A stretch of 42,300 nt of DNA. Source: a virus. The stretch covers positions 1 to 42,300 of IMG/VR virus record IMGVR_UViG_3300037247_001547; one strand, written 5' to 3'. A program made the translations under genes and the position numbers. Under the pieces are notes generated by a model. That model searched no databases and had not been told where the DNA came from. It saw only the letters and a list, made by a program, of their open reading frames with translations. Of the stretch, positions 24,227-31,826 are shown one piece after another. The first letter of the stretch is position 1. Every line of letters starts with the position of its first letter.

Positions 24227-25364
24227 CATGGAAGAAGCAATGGTGCTGGCGAGGGTCAGAAGGCTGAAAGCCCAGATGGTCACCGGGAAAGCTCTTGAGT
24301 AGGGCAAATCCATGCTGTAAGGCGTCCAGGATCGACGATCTCACTGCTGGCGGCCCCCCCCGTGGGGAGGTTCTGGGTCTCTGGGGCCGTGGTGGGGTCG
24401 GTGTGGGGTCGGACGTACTGTCTGGCGCGGGGTGGTCGGCGAGGATGGATAGTGCATGTTTTGCCATGCTGCGCGTAGCACCACATTGACACTCCGACAA
24501 TGCAAGCATTTCATATTTCATTTTATTCACAAGCTCGGCGTGGGCCTGCTCGGCGGCGTATAAGAGTTCTACTCCGACATCAACCGTTTTCCCTGCCAGG
24601 ATGGCGCGCTTCTCCGTTTCCAGCAGTTCCTTGATCCGCGCCGCTGGCTTGTCGTCTCCCAGGTCCGCGCAGGCACTGAAGGCAGCAATCATTTTTTCTA
24701 TTGGCGGAAATTCTTGCTCGCATAAAGTGAAAACTGTTCGCATTCCATGTTGAAACGCTTCACGCATGTCGTCTCTGTGCCCACCGCCATAGGTCATCAG
24801 GCACCCCTGTCGATAATCGTCCCATGTTTTCATTTTCGGCGCCCCAACCTCTTGAGCCTGCGAGAACTCCGGCGTCCGCTCCTTGGCGAGTTTGTCCCGC
24901 AGGTGCGTGGTATTCGCGTCCATCCGTTCTGCGTTATACGTTAACCGCTCAACATCCTTCAACGCTTGCGTGAATTCGGCCTCGGCCTTCTCGGCGCGCT
25001 CGCATAACTGTCCTAGAGCATATATGACCCCCATGTATGCCGTTCCATCTGCAACAAGGCCGTGCGATGAGATTTCCGGTATCCCCCTAATCATCACAAC
25101 TTGATCGCGCCAAGACTTGGAGACTTTCCCCCGCTCCTCGTTTTCCCCTTCCAGCCGCTCGATCTCCGCGTCCTTCTCGGCGATGGTAATGGCGCGGCGG
25201 TCGAGTTCGGCCGTGTGCCCGCTGAGCGTATTCCTGATAGTACCGGCCTGTCTGTCGATTAGCTCAAGTAAAAATGCAATGTCCGCCACATTCTCAGATG
25301 GGAAGCCAGTCTTGTAGTCTTGTTTTATTCTTTCGAGATTATCGTCACTCCAATTCCAACTCAT
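24201..25364 (-). CDS. Coiled-coil hypothetical protein, up to 387 aa
   Basis: ATG at 25364 with GGGAGGCATGAG upstream. Residues ~45-170 are a long coiled coil (RAITIAEKDAEIERLEGENEERG); the middle has DDYRQGCLMTYGGGHRDDMREAFQHGMR. From ~residue 315 the sequence becomes Pro-rich low complexity (PTPTPPRPQRP), crosses an 8-C homopolymer near 24354 and overlaps the convergent late genes. The last ~70 residues may be an out-of-frame extension. Last gene of the leftward operon; not recognised. Confidence 0.6.
   Translation of the reverse strand: MSWNWSDDNLERIKQDYKTGFPSENVADIAFLLELIDRQAGTIRNTLSGHTAELDRRAITIAEKDAEIERLEGENEERGKVSKSWRDQVVMIRGIPEISSHGLVADGTAYMGVIYALGQLCERAEKAEAEFTQALKDVERLTYNAERMDANTTHLRDKLAKERTPEFSQAQEVGAPKMKTWDDYRQGCLMTYGGGHRDDMREAFQHGMRTVFTLCEQEFPPIEKMIAAFSACADLGDDKPAARIKELLETEKRAILAGKTVDVGVELLYAAEQAHAELVNKMKYEMLALSECQCGATRSMAKHALSILADHPAPDSTSDPTPTPPRPQRPRTSPRGGPPAVRSSILDALQHGFALLKSFPGDHLGFQPSDPRQHHCFFHVILPNGSQ
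24228..24302 (+). CDS. Tiny ORF at late-operon end, 24 aa
   Basis: ATG after GGGAGGATGAC, stop TAG. Charged helical peptide. Included because of its ideal ribosome-binding site and 1-nt spacing; it overlaps the convergent gene end on the minus strand. Confidence 0.3.
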   Translation: MEEAMVLARVRRLKAQMVTGKALE

Positions 25365-25431
25365 CTCATGCCTCCCAGTCGATCAGTTTACGTCATGCCT
25401 CGGCGGCGACGTCACAATTATCCCTAGTTTA

Positions 25432-25554
25432 TTATAAGACGTTCATTCCTTGCAGTACCTTTACTGCGCCCCACAATAATCCCGCCGCCATTGCAACGAA
25501 TAGAAACATGCTAAGCAACGAGAGAAGTAATAATTCCCAGAGTTTTAATCTCAT
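25432..25554 (-). CDS. Small membrane protein, 40 aa
   Basis: ATG at 25554 after AAAGGAGAGAAGTGAG, 1 nt from the previous stop. Nearly all hydrophobic: LWELLLLSLLSMFLFVAMAA. Unknown function. Confidence 0.55.
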   Translation of the reverse strand: MRLKLWELLLLSLLSMFLFVAMAAGLLWGAVKVLQGMNVL

Positions 25555-25555
25555 C

Positions 25556-25969
25556 TCACTTCTCTCCTTTCGCCGCGAGCCAAGCCTTGCGCCATGCGGC
25601 GGATTGGGATTCGGCATCGTTTATCGCTTCTTCTATTGCTATCCTGCATGGCTCATGTTTACATCTACCATCTTTATCGCAATCCAAAAAGGGCATCCGC
25701 CCACCGTATAAGTCTTGACAGGGCCATCCATTTAGATCAAAGAATCCTTTCAGCCGCTCAACCTCGCTTTGCCAGGCGAGGATGCCTTTAGGCAGAACGA
25801 TTGATTGATAAGCAATCCATGCCACCCACGTTTTACCGTCGTCGAAAGATATTTCGATTAATGGATTCCCTCTGAAGGCGTTAAATGCCAACCTAAAGCG
25901 AGCTACGTCTTTCCACTCGCTTTCTGGTGGCAACTTCAACACCCGGCGTTCTGGCGTCGATTTTTTCAC
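25556..25969 (-). CDS. Hypothetical protein, 137 aa
   Basis: GTG at 25969 in GTGA overlap, AGAGGA upstream. N-terminal beta-like domain (LIEISFDDGKTWVAWIAYQ), then DCDKDGRCKHEPC resembling a metal-binding loop (Cys/His), then a helical C-terminus. Soluble. Not recognised. Confidence 0.6.
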   Translation of the reverse strand: MKKSTPERRVLKLPPESEWKDVARFRLAFNAFRGNPLIEISFDDGKTWVAWIAYQSIVLPKGILAWQSEVERLKGFFDLNGWPCQDLYGGRMPFLDCDKDGRCKHEPCRIAIEEAINDAESQSAAWRKAWLAAKGEK

Positions 25970-26142
25970 GGCATATCCTCTTTGCCGTCCGGCCAGGGTA
26001 GATCGTAGCTATCCGGTGCATCCTCCCAGTCCAAGTCAGCATTGCATTCCGGGCAACCGTCCATCAGACCACAGGGGCATTCTAGCGAGTCTGGGGGTTC
26101 TTTGGGCCCACGGGCAAGGATTGAAAATTCATCGTACGACAT
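25966..26142 (-). CDS. Small Cys-rich acidic protein, 58 aa
   Basis: ATG at 26142 chosen for AAGGA 8 nt upstream; an upstream start at 26181 lacks one. LECPCGLMDGCPEC is a four-Cys cluster typical of zinc ribbons, followed by an acidic, Trp/Asp-rich tail. Possible zinc-binding protein-interaction factor. Confidence 0.55.
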   Translation of the reverse strand: MSYDEFSILARGPKEPPDSLECPCGLMDGCPECNADLDWEDAPDSYDLPWPDGKEDMP

Positions 26143-26566
26143 GAGAGTTTTCCTTGCGCCGCAGTTTTGAGAATCGTCCATTTATATCTCTCGGCATTTC
26201 CCTTGCGGCCTCTCTCTGCATTTCCCTGTCGTTGTCCGACCAGGGAAATGGTTGGAGCTGTAGCAAGGGGAGCGGGACGCCGGCCCCGCATCTCGATAGA
26301 TCTTTTTGGTGGACAAGTTTCGGTTTATTCAGCATTCCGAAACGAACCAGCCAAAAGAAGTGACTTTTCTCCACTGCCAAAAAACGTTCGCCATTCTCTT
26401 GAGGGTCAATGAAATCAATCTTGCCGGTAAAAACACGCTTGGCTCCGCAGACTTGTCCTATTGCTGGCGGCCGCAGTTCCAGGCGAATAATGCGACGTAT
26501 CCCATATCCGCTTTTCGGCCAAGATTCCGCGGCCACCGACACCCAATCACCAATCGCAAAGTCCAT
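26129..26566 (-). CDS. Hypothetical protein, 145 aa
   Basis: ATG at 26566 has GGAGGA 8 nt upstream and lies directly downstream of a promoter at 26596-26625, making it the first gene of an internal leftward unit. N-terminal FAIGDWVSVAAESWPKSGYG resembles an SH3-like fold; the basic C-terminus suggests nucleic-acid contact. Not recognised. Confidence 0.6.
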   Translation of the reverse strand: MDFAIGDWVSVAAESWPKSGYGIRRIIRLELRPPAIGQVCGAKRVFTGKIDFIDPQENGERFLAVEKSHFFWLVRFGMLNKPKLVHQKDLSRCGAGVPLPLLQLQPFPWSDNDREMQREAAREMPRDINGRFSKLRRKENSHVVR

Positions 26567-26595
26567 TTCAGAGTCCTCCAAAAGAAGATAATCCC

Positions 26596-26625
26596 ATCAT
26601 AACACCCTTGCTCTCCGCGTGTCAA
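26596..26625 (-). promoter_or_regulatory. Internal leftward promoter
   Basis: TTGACA (26625-26620), 18-bp spacer, TATGAT (26601-26596), followed by GGGATTATCTTC and a GGAGGA Shine-Dalgarno. The initiation region nearly duplicates that at 1189-1215 on the opposite strand. Overlaps the end of the helicase gene. Confidence 0.65.
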
Positions 26626-28252
26626 GAACATTATGCCTTAATTCCTCCAGGTTGCTATTCGTATGCCAGTCCCCATGTTGGATTGCATCTTGAAACCACG
26701 ACGGGACCATGTGCCAGGTTTGTGGTGATTTGGCGGGGTTCAGGAGGTCGGTGATCTGCTTGTCCAGCAGGTAGCACACACACCAGTCATCCACGCTTCG
26801 CATTGTCCGTCCGCAACCCTGCACGACCGTTTGCAGCATTGAACTCTGATACCAAAAATTTCCTATTACGCCTGAGTATGCCCGTGCCTTGACCACTTTG
26901 TCGCCTAGGTTCAGCCACGGTGCCTTGGCCCAAATCACGAAGCGTCCCAGATCGTCCCGCAGGTCAATCCCGCGTTCACACGACGGAGACAGGAGCACGA
27001 GTGGCTTGTCGGATTCCATGAATCCCGCGATGGCACTCTCTTTGCCACGTCTGCTTTCGTGGTAGACGAGTCGTGGCGACTTCAAGTGTTCCCGAATAAA
27101 TTTGCAGAGCTTGTAGCTAACCCCATGAATTACGCCTTTATCGTTTTGGTGATGCTTCAAGATCGCGGCGATTTCCCGGCAAAGTTTTGGAGCTTCCGTA
27201 TTGAACGTTTTAAAGGTCATGTTCGCGACCGGCGTCCTAAAAACTTTTCTGCGCGCCGGATCGAACGAGGACGGAATATCCCAGCGTTCGATGTTTTTGG
27301 CTGGCAATCCGAAAAGTGTCGGCAATATTGCTTGTGGCGGAAGCGTTGCCGAGGCCAGAATAAAACGATGAGCGTGTCGCCAAAAAACCGAGTGGGCCAG
27401 TTGTTCCGTGATCCAGATCGGTTTGAACAGCCAGCTATTGCCGAATCCCGAGTAGCTTTTTTCTTCCGTGAAAAGCCAAGTGGAGTCCACATTCAGAATG
27501 AAAGAGTCCAGGCGCGCCAGAAGGGATTTGTAGGCATCGACGCGCCGGCTCTTGTTCAGGAGGTCCCGGCCTCCGTATTTTCCCAGGCGTAATTCGAGGG
27601 CCAGTTTGTTTTTGGCGCGCACAACCGTCCCTTTCACCGCGCGTCCCCAAAACTTCCAGCGAGCGACACCTTTTTCATTCGAGGCCGATGCAAATTCAGG
27701 TCTTGGTAGAGACAGGTCCTTGATGATCGGGCCACTGATTCCTGGCGAGCAGAATTCGATCAGCATATTTTTCAGGACGTCAGCTTCATCGCACGCGATT
27801 AATCCGGCGCCTGAAAAGGTGTTCGCGAAGTTGGCGGCCAGAAAGAAGTATTGGTAGTTAAGGATTGCGATGTTGGCCACTTCTGCTTCTTGCCTGGCGA
27901 TTTTGTAAGGGCAGAGAGCGTATTGACAGCCAAGCACTCGGCCCTGAGAGCAGTCGTCGCCCAGGCATTCAGGACAGGAGTAGTTTGAGCGGCCAAAGAG
28001 AACGGCCGCTTCTGGGAAATCCGCGTGGAGTTGCCGCTGGAGGTTCAGGGAGTGGCAGAGATAGATGCCCCCTCCGGCCATTCTAAGCGCCACCATGAGT
28101 TCCAGGCTCTTGCCGCACCCGGTAGGGCCGTCCTGGGCCACCACGGGCGCCACGGAGCGATTGACGGCGAAGTCAGCGGCCTCTGCTTGGTACGGACGGA
28201 AGGGTAAGCTGGCGAATTTGGCGAAATGGGTCTTTGCGGCATCAGGATTCAT
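26597..28252 (-). CDS. XPD/DinG-like superfamily 2 helicase with Fe-S cluster
   Basis: 551 aa from ATG 28252. Walker A GPTGCGKS (42-49); cysteines C93, C96, C101, C109, C114 in SCPECLGDDC...GCQYALCPY match an XPD-type Fe-S domain; DEAD-box-like ACDEAD (153-158); motif V-like SCERGIDLRDD; motif VI QGCGRTMRS. Predicted 5-to-3 DNA helicase acting in phage replication or recombination. Overlaps the Lar-like gene upstream by 11 bp. No primase or DnaB-type helicase is visible, so this may be the genome's main helicase. Confidence 0.85.
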   Translation of the reverse strand: MNPDAAKTHFAKFASLPFRPYQAEAADFAVNRSVAPVVAQDGPTGCGKSLELMVALRMAGGGIYLCHSLNLQRQLHADFPEAAVLFGRSNYSCPECLGDDCSQGRVLGCQYALCPYKIARQEAEVANIAILNYQYFFLAANFANTFSGAGLIACDEADVLKNMLIEFCSPGISGPIIKDLSLPRPEFASASNEKGVARWKFWGRAVKGTVVRAKNKLALELRLGKYGGRDLLNKSRRVDAYKSLLARLDSFILNVDSTWLFTEEKSYSGFGNSWLFKPIWITEQLAHSVFWRHAHRFILASATLPPQAILPTLFGLPAKNIERWDIPSSFDPARRKVFRTPVANMTFKTFNTEAPKLCREIAAILKHHQNDKGVIHGVSYKLCKFIREHLKSPRLVYHESRRGKESAIAGFMESDKPLVLLSPSCERGIDLRDDLGRFVIWAKAPWLNLGDKVVKARAYSGVIGNFWYQSSMLQTVVQGCGRTMRSVDDWCVCYLLDKQITDLLNPAKSPQTWHMVPSWFQDAIQHGDWHTNSNLEELRHNVLDTRRARVL

Positions 28253-28436
28253 CTTCAACCCTTGACAGCGCCAGTTCCATTAGGTCCTCTCGGCCACGGA
28301 TATTCCAGAGGTCGATTGATTCCTCGTCATCCATAGAATGTGGTCCACTAGCAAGACACTCAAGGCACTCCACGTCTCCGGCAGTATTAACCCCGGCTTC
28401 CTCGCCACAGAAAGGGCACGGCAACAAATCATCCAT
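28242..28436 (-). CDS. Lar-like zinc-ribbon protein, 64 aa
   Basis: ATG after AGGAGGATTGACCG. LLPCPFCGEEAGV then VECLECLASGPH is the two-CxxC pattern of Lar-type restriction-alleviation and related phage zinc proteins; the acidic second half is typical too. Lar proteins modulate host type I restriction, but many relatives are untested. Overlaps the helicase. Confidence 0.7.
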   Translation of the reverse strand: MDDLLPCPFCGEEAGVNTAGDVECLECLASGPHSMDDEESIDLWNIRGREDLMELALSRVEDES

Positions 28437-28499
28437 CGGTCAATCCTCCTGTAGTAGCTTTATGGCGCCCGCGCGCGCGGTGTACCGCGCAGTTTGACC

Positions 28500-28527
28500 G
28501 TACACGGTAAACGGTATACAGTAAACA
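28500..28527 (+). repeat. Four tandem heptamers, consensus GTAnACR
   Basis: Four consecutive 7-bp units (GTACACG, then GTAAACG, then GTATACA, then GTAAACA) in the 122-bp gap upstream of the Lar-like gene. One helical face per ~1.5 units suggests an operator array or iteron. A GCGCGG/CCGCGC hairpin lies next to it. The same GTAAAC core occurs at 38356, 38585, 40799 and 40816. Confidence 0.55.
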
Positions 28528-28558
28528 GAACTACACACGCTAAGAGAACCACTTAGTT

Positions 28559-29026
28559 TTAATCACTTAATAGTTTTTCAAGCGCCGCATGTGATTGAAT
28601 CAGATTCGCAACGAGGACATTCCGGTTTGGATGTTTGCTTCGAATAAGCCTATCTGCTGCTTTCTCGGCTTGTTTTTGCAGGTCGTTGATCCTGCCTTCT
28701 CGTGCAACCAAGTTCATATTTGCCACTGCGGCTTTGATTCCAGCTAGTTTTTTCTGGTCCGCCACGCTCAATTTTACCTTCGGATCAGCCTCAAGAACCG
28801 CGATAAAAGATGCTAGGCCCGTCAACACAATGGCCCTTTTCAAGGAGGCCGCATCGTCTCCATGCCAACCCTTCGGCAACAGTTCGCGGATTTTGTCTAT
28901 CGAGTCATCAACCTCGGGCTGTAACCAGACGCTGAACATCTTGCGCTGGCCTCCCACGTTCTTCATGTTTGCCCCATTAAGAATGAGGCCTAGCAGATGA
29001 TCCCTAAAAGCGTTCCAATTCATCAT
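28559..29026 (-). CDS. Helical hypothetical protein, 155 aa
   Basis: ATG at 29026 in ATGA overlap with the nuclease gene. Predominantly helical with a Lys/Ala-rich C-terminal coiled coil (NDLQKQAEKAADRLIR). Coupled to recombination genes; may be an accessory factor. Not recognised. Confidence 0.6.
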   Translation of the reverse strand: MMNWNAFRDHLLGLILNGANMKNVGGQRKMFSVWLQPEVDDSIDKIRELLPKGWHGDDAASLKRAIVLTGLASFIAVLEADPKVKLSVADQKKLAGIKAAVANMNLVAREGRINDLQKQAEKAADRLIRSKHPNRNVLVANLIQSHAALEKLLSD

Positions 29027-29538
29027 GCACCACCCATGCTCCGAAAGTGATTGTAGCACTCGATCAACCGGTCGAAGATCCAGCGGCGCACCATATCCTC
29101 GCTCGGGTTGCAGTAAAAATGGACTCCGTAGCGCACATTCAGCACCTTTAGGAAGCCGCGAACGTGTTCCGGTCCCAGCGACGTGAAGGCGTGGACCGGG
29201 GAAAAGAGCGTGCTCTCTGATTCGACGACACAGAGAGCACGAAAGAAAAAGCCATCCAGGCGGGAAAGCTTCGGGATTGTTTTGGTTTGGCGCTCTGATC
29301 CGATGTAGCTCATAAAATCGGAAAGGCGTTTCAGCTCAATGAAAATGCGATCCTCGAAACCTTGGAGCGAGTAATCCCCATTTTCAAGCTTTTTCCGACA
29401 GACAAACGGCAGCGATTCATCAAACAGGGGCTGTTGCTCCCTAGTGTCCTCAACGATCACGAATGCGCCGTCTGCTGGAATGGGTGTCTCGTTCCACGAT
29501 GAGTATGGACCCTGCCTGGATGTGGGTAGTTCAAGCAT
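29023..29538 (-). CDS. ERCC4/XPF-type nuclease, 171 aa
   Basis: ATG 29538 fixed by a TGATG overlap with the SSB-like stop. Signature VEDTREQQPLF (D31), ENGDYSL (D55), FIELKRLSDFMSYIG (E68, K70) is the ERCC4 nuclease core GDxnERKx3D with Lys-Arg variation. Predicted structure-specific endonuclease for flaps or branched DNA, possibly a Holliday-junction resolvase substitute. Lies between the SSB-like protein and the helicase-side genes. Confidence 0.8.
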   Translation of the reverse strand: MLELPTSRQGPYSSWNETPIPADGAFVIVEDTREQQPLFDESLPFVCRKKLENGDYSLQGFEDRIFIELKRLSDFMSYIGSERQTKTIPKLSRLDGFFFRALCVVESESTLFSPVHAFTSLGPEHVRGFLKVLNVRYGVHFYCNPSEDMVRRWIFDRLIECYNHFRSMGGA

Positions 29539-30152
29539 CAGAAAGGAAGATCTTCCCCTTCTTGCCTTACTTCTGGTTCTTGCCCGGCTTCTTCGGCGGT
29601 CGCCGGCGGAGGCATGGCAGCTTGTGGTGGACCCGCAGCCGTCGTGGGCGCGGCAGTCGGTGCGGAAGCGGGAGCTGGAGCTGACGTCTGAGGACCTGTT
29701 TGCCCCACGGCGGAAGGCATGGCCGGATTTCCAGCGCCGCAAGCTTCGACTTGCGTCCAATTAAGGAAATCCCCATTCTTTTTGTCCGTGACCATTATCG
29801 TGCAGTTGACCAGATGTGCCGCCATCCAGGCAACTGGACCTTCGTCTATGATCGACACGTCTTTTCCTGGAAACGCGATGCAGAGTGCGTCAAATTTGCC
29901 GCATGCCTGAACTATGTTGGCCAGCATCCCGCCGTGTTGTTCTTTGAAGCTGCCTGTTTTCTGGAAGAACTGTGGCTTCTCCTTTCCGATGTTTTCCGGT
30001 GTTGACTGAAGGACTTTTGTCACCACCAGGACCGATTCGTTTCCCGTGTCGGTCGATGTGTGCTCCTTGATTGCCGTGATTTGTACTTGGTGTCGGCCGG
30101 CCGTGGTTGGCTCGCTTTTCGGCATTGTGCCGTCTTTCGTCGGCTGGTCCAC
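29538..30152 (-). CDS. SSB-like single-stranded DNA-binding protein, 204 aa
   Basis: GTG 30152 after AGGAAGAG. N-terminal ~120 residues are beta-rich, consistent with an OB fold (HQVQITAIKEH, ESVLVVTKVLQ); then a Pro/Ala-rich linker and the acidic C-terminal tip EGEDLPF, the hallmark of SSB partner-binding tails. It would coat ssDNA and recruit the coupled ERCC4 nuclease and other proteins. Confidence 0.72.
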   Translation of the reverse strand: MDQPTKDGTMPKSEPTTAGRHQVQITAIKEHTSTDTGNESVLVVTKVLQSTPENIGKEKPQFFQKTGSFKEQHGGMLANIVQACGKFDALCIAFPGKDVSIIDEGPVAWMAAHLVNCTIMVTDKKNGDFLNWTQVEACGAGNPAMPSAVGQTGPQTSAPAPASAPTAAPTTAAGPPQAAMPPPATAEEAGQEPEVRQEGEDLPF

Positions 30153-30153
30153 G

Positions 30154-30393
30154 TTACTCTTCCTCCTCTATCCGCGCAATGCGTGTGTCTGCCACGTTGA
30201 CCTGGATCCCGAAACGCCTCAGCACCGTGCCTGAATTGCGTGCCGCAGCTTCAGAATCAATCGCATTGATCTCATTGAACACGTTCCGCAAGCGCTTAGC
30301 TGCTGTATTCATCAAGCCAAGCGCCCAAGTTTCGGGATCGCTCTCCTTGAGAGATTTCTGTTTCGGCTTTTCAGCCGTTTCGTCTGTTGGCAT
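30154..30393 (-). CDS. Small hypothetical protein, 79 aa
   Basis: ATG 30393 with AAAGGAG 9 nt upstream; ends 1 nt before the SSB-like start. Charged, helical, acidic C-terminus (IARIEEEE). First gene downstream of the structured element at 30421-30545, which could control it and the following SSB/nuclease genes. Confidence 0.62.
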   Translation of the reverse strand: MPTDETAEKPKQKSLKESDPETWALGLMNTAAKRLRNVFNEINAIDSEAAARNSGTVLRRFGIQVNVADTRIARIEEEE

Positions 30394-30420
30394 GAAAAAT
30401 AGCTCCTTTGATTGGATTGG

Positions 30421-30545
30421 TTGAGTGCGGGCCGGGCGCCACTCCGGCTCCCGCTTGACGCTACTGCTCGGTCCGGGTATCCCCAGCGGCGGGCCTAAGA
30501 GCTTATTCAGGCGTGTCTGCGACTTTCCACGCTGCCGCACTCCTT
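30421..30545 (-). ncRNA. Structured RNA element, copy 2
   Basis: On the minus strand it closes with GAGTGCGG (30542-30535) and CCGCACTC (30430-30423) and ends GAGCCGG-N8-CCGGCCCGCACTCAA, almost identical to the end of the element at 4234-4356. Shared internal order: GTCGC, GAC-CGCC, AATAA, AGGC (30512-30493), a hairpin (CCGCT/AGCGG), then GCCGG/CCGGC. Overall span ~120 nt versus ~117. Sits 28 nt upstream of the gene at 30393. Confidence 0.6.
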
Positions 30546-30598
30546 GAACAAAATGGTGAAAACGTAGATCGAACAACTACCGGCGCCGCAATGAACCG

Positions 30599-30784
30599 TC
30601 AAAACGAGAGCCGCAGATAGCCGCCGGAGATCACGTTCCCCTGGATGGGCGATTGATCTTCGGCAGCTCCCGCGATGCGGCAGCGGGTTGTACGTTTGCT
30701 TGAAATATTCGAACAGCTGTCATTGTCCCGTTCGCGGGGACGTGATGCGTCCCTCCTTTGCAGAGTGATCGAGGACTTCAGCAA
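30599..30784 (-). other. Untranslated or marginally coding stretch with alternative hairpins
   Basis: A 61-codon frame is open from a TTG at 30784 but lacks a ribosome-binding site. The stretch contains mutually exclusive hairpins sharing one strand: GTCCC/GGGAC (30725-30741) or GGGACG/CGTCCC (30737-30753), plus CCGC/GCGG near 30671. With the element at 30421 this makes ~400 nt of structured intergenic RNA. Confidence 0.4.
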
Positions 30785-30790
30785 CGAGAG

Positions 30791-31003
30791 TTAGCTCGCC
30801 GGTTCCTCAAATTGCCCTTTAACCTTAGCCTTAAAACCAGGGCAATCGCTTTTGCTGACACAGTGTTGATGTCGGATTTTTACGCATTTTGGCTTTTTTC
30901 CAGTCACCTCGTCCCGGTACGACAAGAACAATGCCGAGTCACACTCCCAATCTTTTTGGTTGTCTGCCGCGCGAGATTCCTGGCATTCATTACACGACTT
31001 CAT
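30791..31003 (-). CDS. Cys-rich hypothetical protein, 70 aa
   Basis: ATG 31003 after GAGGAGGTCACTG, overlapping the end of the ATPase gene. Six Cys (CNEC, ECDS, KCVKIRHQHCVSKSDC) and His residues suggest one or two zinc sites. Basic C-terminal half. Possibly nucleic-acid binding. Confidence 0.58.
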   Translation of the reverse strand: MKSCNECQESRAADNQKDWECDSALFLSYRDEVTGKKPKCVKIRHQHCVSKSDCPGFKAKVKGQFEEPAS

Positions 31004-31826
31004 CAGTGACCTCCTCGGGACAGAATATCTTCTCAAAATCCAACGGCTGATTCGGCCCGCCGGGCAAGTCTCCCGTGCATTTACAGAGATAGTTGCATGT
31101 TCCGTCCAGCGCCATCGAGATCATCGGAGGGTAGACCACCACGCCATTGCCGTCAAAGCGCGGCCGGACAAAGCCAATGAAATCCACTGCCCCGGGGAAG
31201 CTCTCGCCAAACATCTTGCCGGTGTAGCTGGGCGCAAAGTCGTACTCGGGAGCATAAGACGGACAGCGGGCCGGCAGCGCGATCACCACGACTAGTACGC
31301 CACGCTCTGAAATTTTCCCCAAGGTCTTGAAGAGCCGATTCATTTCCGCGCCAATAATCCCGTAAGTTTCCTTGGAGCCCTTCGCATGAACCATCAGGGA
31401 TTTAGTCAACCCCTCCGCCCCTCCCTTTGATTCAAAATGCTGATCCTGAGCTTCCGAGAAGAGATCGACGTTCATGAAGTGCGACGATCCATCGAAGAAT
31501 AAAGACTTGTAGATCGGGTTTCCGCCGGCATCGAAAAGGTTGGCTTCCTCGCAGATATAATCGTGGGCCTCGAAGAAATTGGCCGGGTTGACAATGCGAG
31601 TGGCAAGATCGGGCTTCGGGGCCGGTTTAACGTTCGGCGAGTGCATGGCAAATTCCAACCAGCGTTTCGGGTCGCGCGATTCACCCGAGATAAACAGGGA
31701 GGGCTGCGGCGCCGACAGAAGCGCCGCAGTGGTTTTTCCGTCGCCAGTTCCTCCGTACGCGACAACAAAAGCACCCTTTTTATTTCGCTCCCCCGCGACA
31801 ATTTCCGATGCATCAAAGATCTGCAT
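30990..31826 (-). CDS. Sak4/RecA-like ATPase, 278 aa
   Basis: ATG 31826 chosen for GGAGG 6 nt upstream. Walker A GGTGDGKTT (25-33); Walker B-like KSLFFDGSSH (D112); single-domain RecA-type core typical of AAA_24/Sak4 proteins, phage recombinases acting with SSB in strand annealing or pairing. Overlaps the Cas4/RecB-like exonuclease by 14 bp, the classic exonuclease-annealase pairing, with SSB and a resolvase-like nuclease downstream. Confidence 0.78.
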   Translation of the reverse strand: MQIFDASEIVAGERNKKGAFVVAYGGTGDGKTTAALLSAPQPSLFISGESRDPKRWLEFAMHSPNVKPAPKPDLATRIVNPANFFEAHDYICEEANLFDAGGNPIYKSLFFDGSSHFMNVDLFSEAQDQHFESKGGAEGLTKSLMVHAKGSKETYGIIGAEMNRLFKTLGKISERGVLVVVIALPARCPSYAPEYDFAPSYTGKMFGESFPGAVDFIGFVRPRFDGNGVVVYPPMISMALDGTCNYLCKCTGDLPGGPNQPLDFEKIFCPEEVTDEVV

